Source of the DNA: Candidatus Parcubacteria bacterium
GTDB taxonomy: Bacteria > Patescibacteriota > Patescibacteriia > CAIXNZ01
Assembly: GCA_026395755.1 (NCBI GenBank)
Contig: JAPLYC010000058.1
Location: 1-33,156 of the forward strand
DNA: 33,156 nt
Direction of reading: 5' to 3'
Within the stretch, counting starts at the first letter, position 1; each line of letters starts with the position of its first letter. The position numbers were made by a program, and so were the translations under genes. Positions 24,372 through 31,776 of the stretch are shown here, one piece after another. The notes below the pieces were generated by a model. It saw only the letters and a list, made by a program, of their open reading frames with translations. It ran no database searches and was not told where the DNA came from.

Positions 24372-26138
24372 TTACATTACTTTCTTGGTCAGACTTGACA
24401 CCAACCCATCACTGTCGCTTATAACCTTTTTCACATCCACCAACCGCAACTCCAATTTTCTGGCGCCGTTGAACTCATTTAAATTTATTTCACAAATTAC
24501 CTCAATCAAGTCCTCATGTTTAATTTCACTAATCATTCCCCCCATGCCAAAACCGATGGCTTCAAAACTTTTAACCATATTGTCATGTTTGAGAAACAAT
24601 TTCAGATGTTTATTATCGTTTCCGACCGTGCGCACATTTTCTACTTTTAAATTTTTAACTAAAAATATTGGCTTCGGGTTACCCATGCCGAATGGTTCAA
24701 ATTTTTCTATTTGTTCAAATAATTCCCAGGTTAAATCTCCTAAATTCAATTCTCCTTCTATTTCCAACTTGGGTGATAAATCCTGACCTTTTAATTGATC
24801 CTCTGCTATTTGCATTATCCGTTTCTTGAAATCAGCAATATATTTACGGCTTTTCATGGTAAAACCCGCTGCTCCGGGATGTCCGCCGTAAATTTTAAAA
24901 CAATCAGCAACCTGTTCTAAAGCCGCAATCATATTAAATTCCGGAATTGAGCGTCCTGAACCCGCAATTTTTGTCAAAGTCTTGGTAATAATCAGAATTG
25001 GGCGGTTATATTCATCCTTTATTTTACCTGCGGCTAATCCGATAATTCCCAGCGGCCAATTATTACCTTCAGCCAAAATCAGATATTGCCGGTCAATATC
25101 CTGAATTTCCCCCTTTATCTCTTTCATTATTTTTTCAGTAACACTCTGGCGTTTTTTATTATTGTTTTCCAGATTATCAGCCAATATTTCCGCTTCTGCC
25201 TGATCTTCGGTTTTCAAAAGTTCATACGCGCCATTGGCATGTTCCATGCGGCCGGCGGCATTTAAGCGCGGACCCAAAACATAACCGATATTTTCCGAGT
25301 TCATTAATTCAGTTTCAGTCACCGGCCAGATTCCCGCTTTTTGCGCCAGAAGTTTTAAGCCGATTCTTTTGGTTTTATTCAGGACAATCAAGCCATATTT
25401 CACCAAAGTACGGTTTTCTCCCAACAAAGGCATAACATCAGTTACCGTACCGATGGCCACTAAATCCAGCAACCATTTTTCATAACCTGACGGAAAAATT
25501 CCCCTTTTATCCCTGGCCACAATAGCCTGGGCTAATTTATAGGCTACGCCAACACCGGCTAACTCGTAAAATGGATAATTACAGGCTTTTACTTTAGGAT
25601 TAATAATGGCGTATGCAGGGGGAAGTTTTTTAGGCTCAGCATGATGGTCAGTAACAATCACATCAATCCCCTTTTGATTGGCAAAAATAATTTCATTAAA
25701 ATTACTGATCGCGCAATCCACCGTAATTATGAGTTTTACTTTTTGTTTGACAAAGTATTTAATTGTTTTTAAAAAAAGCCCATAACCTTCTTTTTCCCGA
25801 TGCGGAATATAAACTTCAAAATCAGCGCCCATTTTCTGTAAAATATTAGCAACTACAACTGAACTTGTCACCCCGTCAGCATCATAATCCCCGTGAATGG
25901 CAATTTTTTCCTTATTAGCAACTGCCTGGTATATTCTGGCTACAGCCTTGTCCATATCCGGAAATAAAAAAGGGTCAAGAACATCCTGACCATAATCCGG
26001 GGTTAAAAAAGCATCAATCTGTTTTTGAGTAACTAAATCGCGATTAAAAAGCAATTGTAAAATCACACCCGGAATTTCCGGAAAACTCTTTTTTAATTCC
26101 AAACCAACCGGCTCTTTCAGAACCCACTTTTTGAGCAT
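24372..26138 (-). CDS. recJ: Single-stranded-DNA-specific exonuclease RecJ
   Basis: The 588-residue protein is a DHH-family nuclease that degrades single-stranded DNA 5' to 3' in recombination and repair. Motif I is HGDYDADGVTSS at about residues 82-93, DCAIS holds the next metal ligand at 141, and the DHH motif is VTDHHAEPK at 163-170. The DHHA1 motif appears as YGGHPGAAGFT in the second half, followed by an OB-fold region (FEPFGMGNPKPIF). The length is normal. No SD precedes the ATG. It converges with the orphan gene at 24233, with a CpG-lattice element between. Confidence 0.97.
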   Translation of the reverse strand: MLKKWVLKEPVGLELKKSFPEIPGVILQLLFNRDLVTQKQIDAFLTPDYGQDVLDPFLFPDMDKAVARIYQAVANKEKIAIHGDYDADGVTSSVVVANILQKMGADFEVYIPHREKEGYGLFLKTIKYFVKQKVKLIITVDCAISNFNEIIFANQKGIDVIVTDHHAEPKKLPPAYAIINPKVKACNYPFYELAGVGVAYKLAQAIVARDKRGIFPSGYEKWLLDLVAIGTVTDVMPLLGENRTLVKYGLIVLNKTKRIGLKLLAQKAGIWPVTETELMNSENIGYVLGPRLNAAGRMEHANGAYELLKTEDQAEAEILADNLENNNKKRQSVTEKIMKEIKGEIQDIDRQYLILAEGNNWPLGIIGLAAGKIKDEYNRPILIITKTLTKIAGSGRSIPEFNMIAALEQVADCFKIYGGHPGAAGFTMKSRKYIADFKKRIMQIAEDQLKGQDLSPKLEIEGELNLGDLTWELFEQIEKFEPFGMGNPKPIFLVKNLKVENVRTVGNDNKHLKLFLKHDNMVKSFEAIGFGMGGMISEIKHEDLIEVICEINLNEFNGARKLELRLVDVKKVISDSDGLVSSLTKKVM

Positions 26139-26167
26139 GAATATGTAAGTGAATAGTAAATAAATTT

Positions 26168-26275
26168 GTCATGATGAGCCCTTCAGCTCAGGGCAAGCTT
26201 TACGAGTTTACAGTGAGCGTAGCCGAACTGAGCCATGACGCCGACGAGTCACCCTTCGACTAAGCTCAGGGTGAC
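26168..26275. repeat. Composite inverted repeat of the GTCACCCT...AGGGTGAC type
   Basis: The right part is GTCACCCT (26248-26255) and AGGGTGAC (26268-26275) around TCGACTAAGCTC. The left part has GTCATG/CATGAC arms (26168-26173, 26233-26238). The right half, including the CGCCGACGA lead-in, recurs at 28480-28516. Such palindromes are widespread dispersed repeats in many bacterial genomes. Confidence 0.8.
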
Positions 26276-26282
26276 AAAAAAC

Positions 26283-26381
26283 CTACATCAAGGCCGGCCC
26301 GATGGTCCAGATCAGCATGGATAAAACAACGATGATGCTGAGGAAAATCCAGACGATTTTGATCATATTTTGTCTTTTCAT
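26283..26381 (-). CDS. Single-helix membrane peptide of 32 residues
   Basis: This ORF is too short for the track. It reads MKRQNMIKIVWIFLSIIVV and continues LSMLIWTIGPALM, a basic head with one long hydrophobic helix and a tail ending GPALM. It is the only coding candidate in the 377-bp gap between recJ and lepA. The clean amphipathic logic (positive N-terminus inside, uninterrupted helix of 20 or more residues) supports a real membrane peptide. There is no SD; an AT-rich TATATA-type stretch precedes the ATG, so a very short leader is possible. No function can be assigned. Confidence 0.65.
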   Translation of the reverse strand: MKRQNMIKIVWIFLSIIVVLSMLIWTIGPALM

Positions 26382-26401
26382 AGATATATATTGATAACTT
26401 A

Positions 26402-26450
26402 AACACAGAATTAATTTCACAGAAAGCGCTGAATTAGATATTTCTGTGTT
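26402..26450. repeat. Inverted repeat AACACAGAA / TTCTGTGTT
   Basis: Perfect 9-bp arms are separated by 31 bp, with nearby TTCAGTG repeats at 26451 and 26465. It lies between lepA and the membrane peptide and could be a degenerate dispersed repeat or a weak terminator of lepA. Confidence 0.55.
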
Positions 26451-26515
26451 TTCAGTGAATAACCTTCAGTGGTTTATACAATTCCATTTTATCAAATTAT
26501 TCGTTCTCAATCCAC

Positions 26516-28378
26516 CTACCGCTTAAGTATCTTCAAAAACGTCTCCGTCGGGATATCGACTGAACCGGCCCCGATTGCCGCCATTTTCTTTTTGCCTTTT
26601 TTCTGTTTATCCAAAAGTTTGTTTTTGCGGGTGACATCGCCGCCATAAAGTTTGGCAATTACATCTTTACGATACGCGCTTAAACGCTCACTGGCCAAAA
26701 CCTTACCGCCAACCGCGGCCTGCAATTTAACTACAAACCACTGTTTGGGCAAGCTCTCTTTCAAAGTAGTAACTATTTGCTTGCCGACTTTATGAGCTTC
26801 ATCTTTATAAACAATTGATGCCAATGATTCCACGGTCTCTTCAGCCACCATAATATCCAGACGCGCCACTTCAGCTTTTTGATAACCGCAAAATTCATAA
26901 TTCAATGAAGCATAGCCAGAGCTCAGGCTTTTTAACTTATCGTAAAAATCAGTCAAAATTGAAGCCAAGGGCATTTTATAATGTAAAATCACACGCTGAT
27001 CCAATTCCGAAGCTGACATTAAATATTCAGTATTGATATATTCTCCTCTTTTTTCCGCCACCAATTGCATAATCCCGCCCAGAAAATCCTTGGGCGAAAC
27101 AATATCAACCTTAATCAGAGGCTCTTCAATTTTTTCAATATAATTTGGATCGGGCAGATCAATAGGGCTTTTAATGACTATCTGATTTGCCTCCAGATTT
27201 TCAGCCAAAAAATCTCGGCTTTTTAATTGGGCAGCCAATTCCTTTTTCAAACCGGCTGATTTCAAAGTCACTTTATAACCGACGCTCGGTACGGTTACAA
27301 TTAAATCCAGATTGAATTCCCGCTTTAATCGCTCCTGGAAAATTTCCAAATGAAGCAGACCCAAAAAGCCGCAGCGAAAACCAAAGCCCAAAGCTGAAGA
27401 ATGTTCCGGTTCAAAAAATAAAGCGGCGTCATTTAATTTTAATTTATTTACAGCCTCGCGTAATTTATTAAACTCACTGCCCTCTTTACAAAAAATACCG
27501 GCAAAAACCATGGGGCGGACTTCCTTATAACCGGGTAAAGGTTCAACTTCAGCCCCTTTTACGGTAATGGTGTCGCCGACTCTAGACTTTTCCACGTCTT
27601 TTAGACCGGTAACTATATAGCCGATCTGACCGGCTGCCAAAATTTCAGTCGGATCCAAGCTGATTTTCATTTTACCGACTTCCAGAGTTTCAGTGATGGT
27701 CTGACTGGCAATAAAATAAACCGGCTGGCCTTTTTTTAATTCACCGTCAAAAACCCTGACATAAACAATCACGCCTTTATACTCATCATAAAAAGAATCA
27801 AAAATCAGAGCCCGAAACGGCTCCTGACTATTGGTTACAGGCGCCGGAACTCTTTTGATTACTGTATCTAAAATCCCCAAGACCCCTTCTCCTGTTTTGG
27901 CCGAACACATTAAAATCTCATCTTCCTTACAGCCTAAAAGATTAATAATTTCCATTTTAGTTTTAGTCACCTGAGCGTTGGGCAAGTCAATTTTATTAAT
28001 TACCGGAATAATGGTTAAATTTTGTTCAATGGCCAGATAGAGATTAGCAATCGTCTGTGCTTGTATCCCCTGGGTTGCGTCAACTAAAAGAATAGCGCCT
28101 TCAACGCAGGCCAACGAACGTGAAACTTCATAAGTAAAATCAACATGCCCTGGCGTATCAATCAAATTCAAAGTATAGTCCTGATATTTCATCTGGACCG
28201 GAGTTAATTTAATGGTAATACCTCTTTCCCGCTCCAAATCCATAGAATCCAAAATCTGGGCCTTCATATTCCTTTTTTCCACCGTCCCAGTCAATTCCAA
28301 AAGCCGGTCAGCCAGCGTAGATTTGCCGTGATCGATATGGGCGATGATGCAAAAATTACGGATATTACTTGAGTTCAT
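26516..28378 (-). CDS. lepA: Elongation factor 4 (back-translocating GTPase LepA)
   Basis: The 620-residue protein has all GTPase motifs: AHIDHGKST (G1), RGITIKL (G2), DTPGH (G3), NKID (G4) and SAKTG (G5). It also has the LepA-specific C-terminal domain with GGDVTRKNKLLDKQKKGKKKM. EF4 acts on stalled or mistranslocated ribosomes. The domain order is that of standard LepA, and the length is slightly above the typical 600. No SD is present; a TTGATT-N17-TAAAAT promoter ends 8 nt before the ATG, so the message should have almost no leader. Confidence 0.98.
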   Translation of the reverse strand: MNSSNIRNFCIIAHIDHGKSTLADRLLELTGTVEKRNMKAQILDSMDLERERGITIKLTPVQMKYQDYTLNLIDTPGHVDFTYEVSRSLACVEGAILLVDATQGIQAQTIANLYLAIEQNLTIIPVINKIDLPNAQVTKTKMEIINLLGCKEDEILMCSAKTGEGVLGILDTVIKRVPAPVTNSQEPFRALIFDSFYDEYKGVIVYVRVFDGELKKGQPVYFIASQTITETLEVGKMKISLDPTEILAAGQIGYIVTGLKDVEKSRVGDTITVKGAEVEPLPGYKEVRPMVFAGIFCKEGSEFNKLREAVNKLKLNDAALFFEPEHSSALGFGFRCGFLGLLHLEIFQERLKREFNLDLIVTVPSVGYKVTLKSAGLKKELAAQLKSRDFLAENLEANQIVIKSPIDLPDPNYIEKIEEPLIKVDIVSPKDFLGGIMQLVAEKRGEYINTEYLMSASELDQRVILHYKMPLASILTDFYDKLKSLSSGYASLNYEFCGYQKAEVARLDIMVAEETVESLASIVYKDEAHKVGKQIVTTLKESLPKQWFVVKLQAAVGGKVLASERLSAYRKDVIAKLYGGDVTRKNKLLDKQKKGKKKMAAIGAGSVDIPTETFLKILKR

Positions 28379-28386
28379 ATGGACTC

Positions 28387-28415
28387 ATTTTAGCAGAAAA
28401 AGCGGATAGAATCAA
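28387..28415 (-). promoter_or_regulatory. Promoter of lepA, leaderless or nearly so
   Basis: Minus-strand TTGATT, 17 bp and TAAAAT preceded by TGC; the -10 ends 8 nt before the ATG, placing the transcription start at or 1-2 nt before the start codon. Confidence 0.65.
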
Positions 28416-28438
28416 CTTCTAAAAGACCATAAAGTAAA

Positions 28439-28529
28439 ACGGCCGCTCTCGTGTCATGGTGAGCTTAGTCGAACCATACGCCGACGACGTCACCCGTTCG
28501 ACTAAGCTCAGGGTGACAAGAGCGGCCGT
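28439..28529. repeat. 91-bp long imperfect hairpin element
   Basis: Outer arms ACGGCCGCTCT and AGAGCGGCCGT (perfect, 11 bp) enclose inner arms GTCATGGTGAGCTTAGTCG and CGACTAAGCTCAGGGTGAC. Together they form about 33 bp of near-continuous pairing around a loop of about 20 nt. It starts about 25 bp upstream of the lepA -35. The inner part shares its right half with the repeat at 26248-26275. Confidence 0.85.
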
Positions 28530-28603
28530 TCGCTTCAAATTCGCATGTGTTAAATTACAATTGTTTAAATCTCACCAACCGCGATTCGCATTAATTAAAA
28601 AAA

Positions 28604-28622
28604 CCGAGCCTTGTGAGCCCGG
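28604..28622 (-). terminator. Terminator of the 108-residue orphan
   Basis: CCGAGCC-TTGTG-AGCCCGG, read on the minus strand as CCGGGCT/GGCTCGG with G-U pairs, is followed by a T-run. Its core GAGCCTTGTGAGCCC is identical to that of the murJ terminator. Confidence 0.8.
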
Positions 28623-28643
28623 CTTGTTCCATGGTGATGGGAT

Positions 28644-28970
28644 CTATTCGAACATTTCTTTTTTAAGTTCGAAAATTGCCGATCCCGTTTTGAAGCTCTG
28701 ATCTTTCTGAAAAAAGCTGCTGACCTGCTGAGCGGATAATTCGCAGCTTTCAATCACCCAACCGATCACTTTAGCTGCATAAATATCCTGGCCTTCAATA
28801 GCCGTTGAAACGACTTTAAAGTCATGGCCCTGGCCTTCAAACTTGATTGTCACTTTCTCCAGAAAAAAAATACTCAACTTCTGCCAGATGGAAATTTTGG
28901 CAACGATACTTATCCCATCCGCATAGACCCGGGAACCCTTTTCAACCAGAAAATAAAATCTCTGTTCCAT
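28644..28970 (-). CDS. Small orphan protein of 108 residues
   Basis: The family is not recognised. GGAGAG lies just before the ATG. The product starts MEQRFYFLVEKGSRVYADG and appears to be a compact alpha/beta protein (VTIKFEGQGHDFKVVSTAIEG, then helical ELSAQQVSSFFQKD). It has one cysteine, no signal and no transmembrane helix. It is a monocistronic unit between two near-identical terminators, with a TTGACA-N17-TATTAT promoter and a leader hairpin, the same layout as the orphans at 20151 and 20800. Confidence 0.75.
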   Translation of the reverse strand: MEQRFYFLVEKGSRVYADGISIVAKISIWQKLSIFFLEKVTIKFEGQGHDFKVVSTAIEGQDIYAAKVIGWVIESCELSAQQVSSFFQKDQSFKTGSAIFELKKEMFE

Positions 28971-29018
28971 CTTCTCTCTCCTTTTATCCCAAGTAAGATG
29001 AGTTAAGTTACAATCCTT

Positions 29019-29039
29019 ACTTCGCGTATATCACGAAGT
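29019..29039 (-). promoter_or_regulatory. Leader hairpin of the 108-residue orphan
   Basis: ACTTCG / CGAAGT arms with one inner mismatch and a further G-C pair, about 15 nt from the predicted transcript start. Confidence 0.5.
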
Positions 29040-29060
29040 GCTAAAAAATGCCCATATTAA

Positions 29061-29089
29061 ATAATAACATGAAATATGTTTTTTGTCAA
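29061..29089 (-). promoter_or_regulatory. Promoter of the 108-residue orphan
   Basis: Minus-strand TTGACA, exactly 17 bp and TATTAT, just downstream of the murJ terminator. Confidence 0.75.
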
Positions 29090-29112
29090 TAGTATTGGGA
29101 GTAGGAAAAAAA

Positions 29113-29131
29113 ACGAGCCTTGTGAGCCCGT
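29113..29131 (-). terminator. Terminator of murJ
   Basis: ACGAGCC-TTGTG-AGCCCGT with a nine-base T-run on the minus strand. The 15-bp core is identical to that of the 28604 terminator. Confidence 0.78.
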
Positions 29132-29135
29132 ATCT

Positions 29136-29177
29136 ATTAACTATTAGCCATTTGTCATTAGCCACAAGCCATTAAAC
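29136..29177. repeat. Six-unit heptamer array over the murJ stop codon
   Basis: Units ATTAACT, ATTAGCC, ATTTGTC, ATTAGCC, ACAAGCC and ATTAAAC lie in exact 7-bp register. The last unit contains the murJ stop codon. It is similar in kind to the heptanucleotide STRR arrays of cyanobacteria. Confidence 0.85.
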
Positions 29178-30821
29178 TTCAACGTTCTCGTCCATACTCT
29201 CCTTAGGATAATTTTCCTTTTCCTTAAAGATTCTCTTTTTCAGAGAATTAACAAAAGTTATCATTTCCTGAGATTTCAAAGCCAGGCCAACCACAATAAA
29301 GACGGCAATACCTACCAAGCCGGCGATTAAACCCTGCAAAAAAATACCGATAAAAGTCGTGGTGCCAAAATAAGGTTCAATACCGAATTTCATAAATTGA
29401 GTTACTACAGCCAGGGCCAAAGTCGCGACTGATATTTTAAAGACTGACCAAATCACATTTTTTTCATCCAGACTTCCGGCTCTGAGTCGCAAGCCTATCC
29501 ACAGCAAAGCAAAATTCAAAATGCTGGATATGGAAAAAGCCAAAGCCAGACCGCTGACACCCAGATCAAAATTATAACCTAAAAATTCAAAAGGTTTAAT
29601 TAAAATTAGGCTTAAAATTATATTAATCACTGAAGAAATTAAACCTAAAATGAAGGGAGTTAAAGAATTTTGAAACGCATAATAACCTCGGATTAAAAGC
29701 GGAATCAAAGCCTGGGCAAATAAACTAATCGTAAACATAGCCAACGTATCAATAGTCAAAACAGTATCCTCCCAAGTAAATTGGCCGGAACCCAAAATCA
29801 CACGTACGATCTGAGCGCGCAAAACCAGAAGTAAAACAGAAGCCGGGATCATAAAAAATAAAATCTGGCGGGTGGTATTGGAAAAACTATGAATAAATTC
29901 CTTTTTATCTTCTTTAATCGCCAAAGCTGCCAAAGTAGGAAAAGCAGCAATGGCAAAGGAGATGCCAAAAATACCGACCGGAAAAATCTGCAAATTATTG
30001 GCCAGATTAAATATGGCCAAAGACCCGCCGGCCAAAGTCGAAGCGACAATAGTAATAACAACCAAATTTAATTGATTGATTGCCAAGGTCAATGTTCTGG
30101 GCACCATAATTCTGCCGATTTTTTTAATGGCTTCATCCTTCCAATTAAAAATCAACTGATAGCGAAAACCCAACCAGGTACAGGACGGGATTTGAACCAA
30201 TAAATGTAAAAATGCACCCAGTACTACGCCCCAGGCCAAACCCTCAATGCCCCACCACGGCACAAAGACCAAAGCGCCGAAAATAATTCCCAGATTATAA
30301 AATATCGGAGCGAAGGAATAAACTAAAAATCTTTTAAAAGACTGCAAAACACCGCCCAAGACGCTGCTAATTCCCAAAAGAAGCGGACTTAGAAACATAA
30401 TACGAGTCAAAGCAATTGTAGTGGCCATTTTGTCACCGCTAAATCCCGGGGTAATCAATTGCATCAATTGCGGCGCAAAAATAAAAAGCAGCCCGCATAA
30501 AACCAGCAAACCTATAATTATCAGATTCAAAATTTCATTAGTCAAACGCCAGGCCTTATCATTTTCCTGTCGTTGTAAATATAAAGTAAAAATCGGGATA
30601 AAACCCGCTGACAAGGCTCCCAAAACCAAAAGGTTGAAAATCAAATCGGGTATTCTAAAGGCCGCATAATACGTATCCAAGGTATCACCGGCGCCGAATT
30701 GACCGGCCAAAATTCTGTCCCTGATCACACCTAAAAAACGGCTTGCCAATGAAGCCGCGCCCACGATAATGGCTGCCGAGGTGATAGTCTTGGACTCTCC
30801 GTTTATTAAGCTTTTAATCAT
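29172..30821 (-). CDS. murJ: Lipid II flippase MurJ (MviN family)
   Basis: The 549-residue protein has about 14 hydrophobic helices and the MurJ-specific N-terminus AASLASRFLGVIRDRILAGQFGAGD...DTYYAAFRIPD, with family arginines and aspartates in place. MurJ flips lipid II across the cytoplasmic membrane for peptidoglycan synthesis. The polar tail (KEKENYPKESMDENVEV) is cytoplasmic. There is no SD. The CpG-lattice element at 30824-30903 reaches to within 3 bp of the start codon, so the leader, if any, is made of that element. Confidence 0.95.
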   Translation of the reverse strand: MIKSLINGESKTITSAAIIVGAASLASRFLGVIRDRILAGQFGAGDTLDTYYAAFRIPDLIFNLLVLGALSAGFIPIFTLYLQRQENDKAWRLTNEILNLIIIGLLVLCGLLFIFAPQLMQLITPGFSGDKMATTIALTRIMFLSPLLLGISSVLGGVLQSFKRFLVYSFAPIFYNLGIIFGALVFVPWWGIEGLAWGVVLGAFLHLLVQIPSCTWLGFRYQLIFNWKDEAIKKIGRIMVPRTLTLAINQLNLVVITIVASTLAGGSLAIFNLANNLQIFPVGIFGISFAIAAFPTLAALAIKEDKKEFIHSFSNTTRQILFFMIPASVLLLVLRAQIVRVILGSGQFTWEDTVLTIDTLAMFTISLFAQALIPLLIRGYYAFQNSLTPFILGLISSVINIILSLILIKPFEFLGYNFDLGVSGLALAFSISSILNFALLWIGLRLRAGSLDEKNVIWSVFKISVATLALAVVTQFMKFGIEPYFGTTTFIGIFLQGLIAGLVGIAVFIVVGLALKSQEMITFVNSLKKRIFKEKENYPKESMDENVEV

Positions 30822-30823
30822 AT

Positions 30824-30903
30824 CGTAAATCGACTATCGGTTTCGTTGGACGTTACGTTATACGTTTAACGATAAACGTAACGAATGTCGATACCGAATA
30901 ACG
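30824..30903. repeat. CpG-lattice palindromic element, copy 3
   Basis: CpG cytosines at 30824, 30831, 30838, 30844, 30851, 30856, 30863, 30870, 30877, 30882, 30889, 30895 and 30902, symmetric about 30867. It fills the gap between the CcdA-like gene and murJ and shares long identical stretches with the copy at 32915-33001. Confidence 0.88.
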
Positions 30904-30908
30904 AATAA

Positions 30909-31775
30909 CTATTTTAATAATAACAATCCCACACCAATTAATATCTGCGCAATTCCCATACTCAATTTCATCCATTTATTAAACCTTTCCTGAACATCCT
31001 TGGCTTCAAAAATATGATGGGTTTTTACTAAAATTGCATAAACAAGAACTAATGGCGTGATAAACATTAAATTATAAAGCAGTAAATATAAAATTGTCCT
31101 GATATAATGAAAAGTCTGAGTCATGATGGCAATGGAACCGACATACAAAGGCAAAGAGCAAGGCAATTCAAATACAGTCACTGCCATACCTAATAGTATC
31201 GTAGTATGCCAGTCAACTTTTCTGATTAATTTTAATAGAAGTGGCACTCGGCCTTTGGAAACACCCAAGGAAAACCATTTGCCATAAGCAAAAAAATCCT
31301 TGATATTGATAAGCGCCGCAACCCAAACCGCGGCGACAATAACATATTTTATAATATGACTAAGTTCCTGATACCAGGACTGAGAAATTAGCTGATATAC
31401 AAATTGTGAAAATACGACCCCAATTAAAAAATAAGTGACAAAAACAGTAGCAATATAAATCAGACCTAATCTGACCATACGGTGCGGATCATGGGCAAAA
31501 ACCAAAAGATAACCTAGCAGCAAAATCAGCATGCCAATGGCACAGGGATTAATGCCGTCCAAAAGACCGGCAGTGGCAATCAAGGCAAAGCTGATTCCCC
31601 TATTTTCCAGCATAGTCGCCAATTGCAAGCCCTGCTGAGTGCAGCCGTTATTGCCGGCCTGACATACCTGACTGTTTTCCGTTGGCTGCGCCAAAACATG
31701 ATCTACGCCAAACATTAAAAGCGGAACCAAAATCAAAAAAAGAAGTAATAAGATTATTTTATAATTATTTTTCAT
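30909..31775 (-). CDS. CcdA/DsbD-like thiol-reductant membrane transporter
   Basis: The 288-residue protein has a signal-like N-terminus, an extracytoplasmic loop with two cysteines (CQAGNNGC) and about six to seven helices. GLLDGINPCAIGMLILLLGYL and ELPCSLPLYVG are the paired Cys-Pro motifs of the CcdA/DsbD transmembrane fold, which passes electrons from cytoplasmic thioredoxin to the outer face. No cytochrome genes are nearby. In this setting it more likely services disulfides of the Cys-rich surface proteins. The ATG overlaps the ackA end region (1-nt gap), so translation is coupled. Confidence 0.82.
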   Translation of the reverse strand: MKNNYKIILLLLFLILVPLLMFGVDHVLAQPTENSQVCQAGNNGCTQQGLQLATMLENRGISFALIATAGLLDGINPCAIGMLILLLGYLLVFAHDPHRMVRLGLIYIATVFVTYFLIGVVFSQFVYQLISQSWYQELSHIIKYVIVAAVWVAALINIKDFFAYGKWFSLGVSKGRVPLLLKLIRKVDWHTTILLGMAVTVFELPCSLPLYVGSIAIMTQTFHYIRTILYLLLYNLMFITPLVLVYAILVKTHHIFEAKDVQERFNKWMKLSMGIAQILIGVGLLLLK

Positions 31776-31776
31776 A

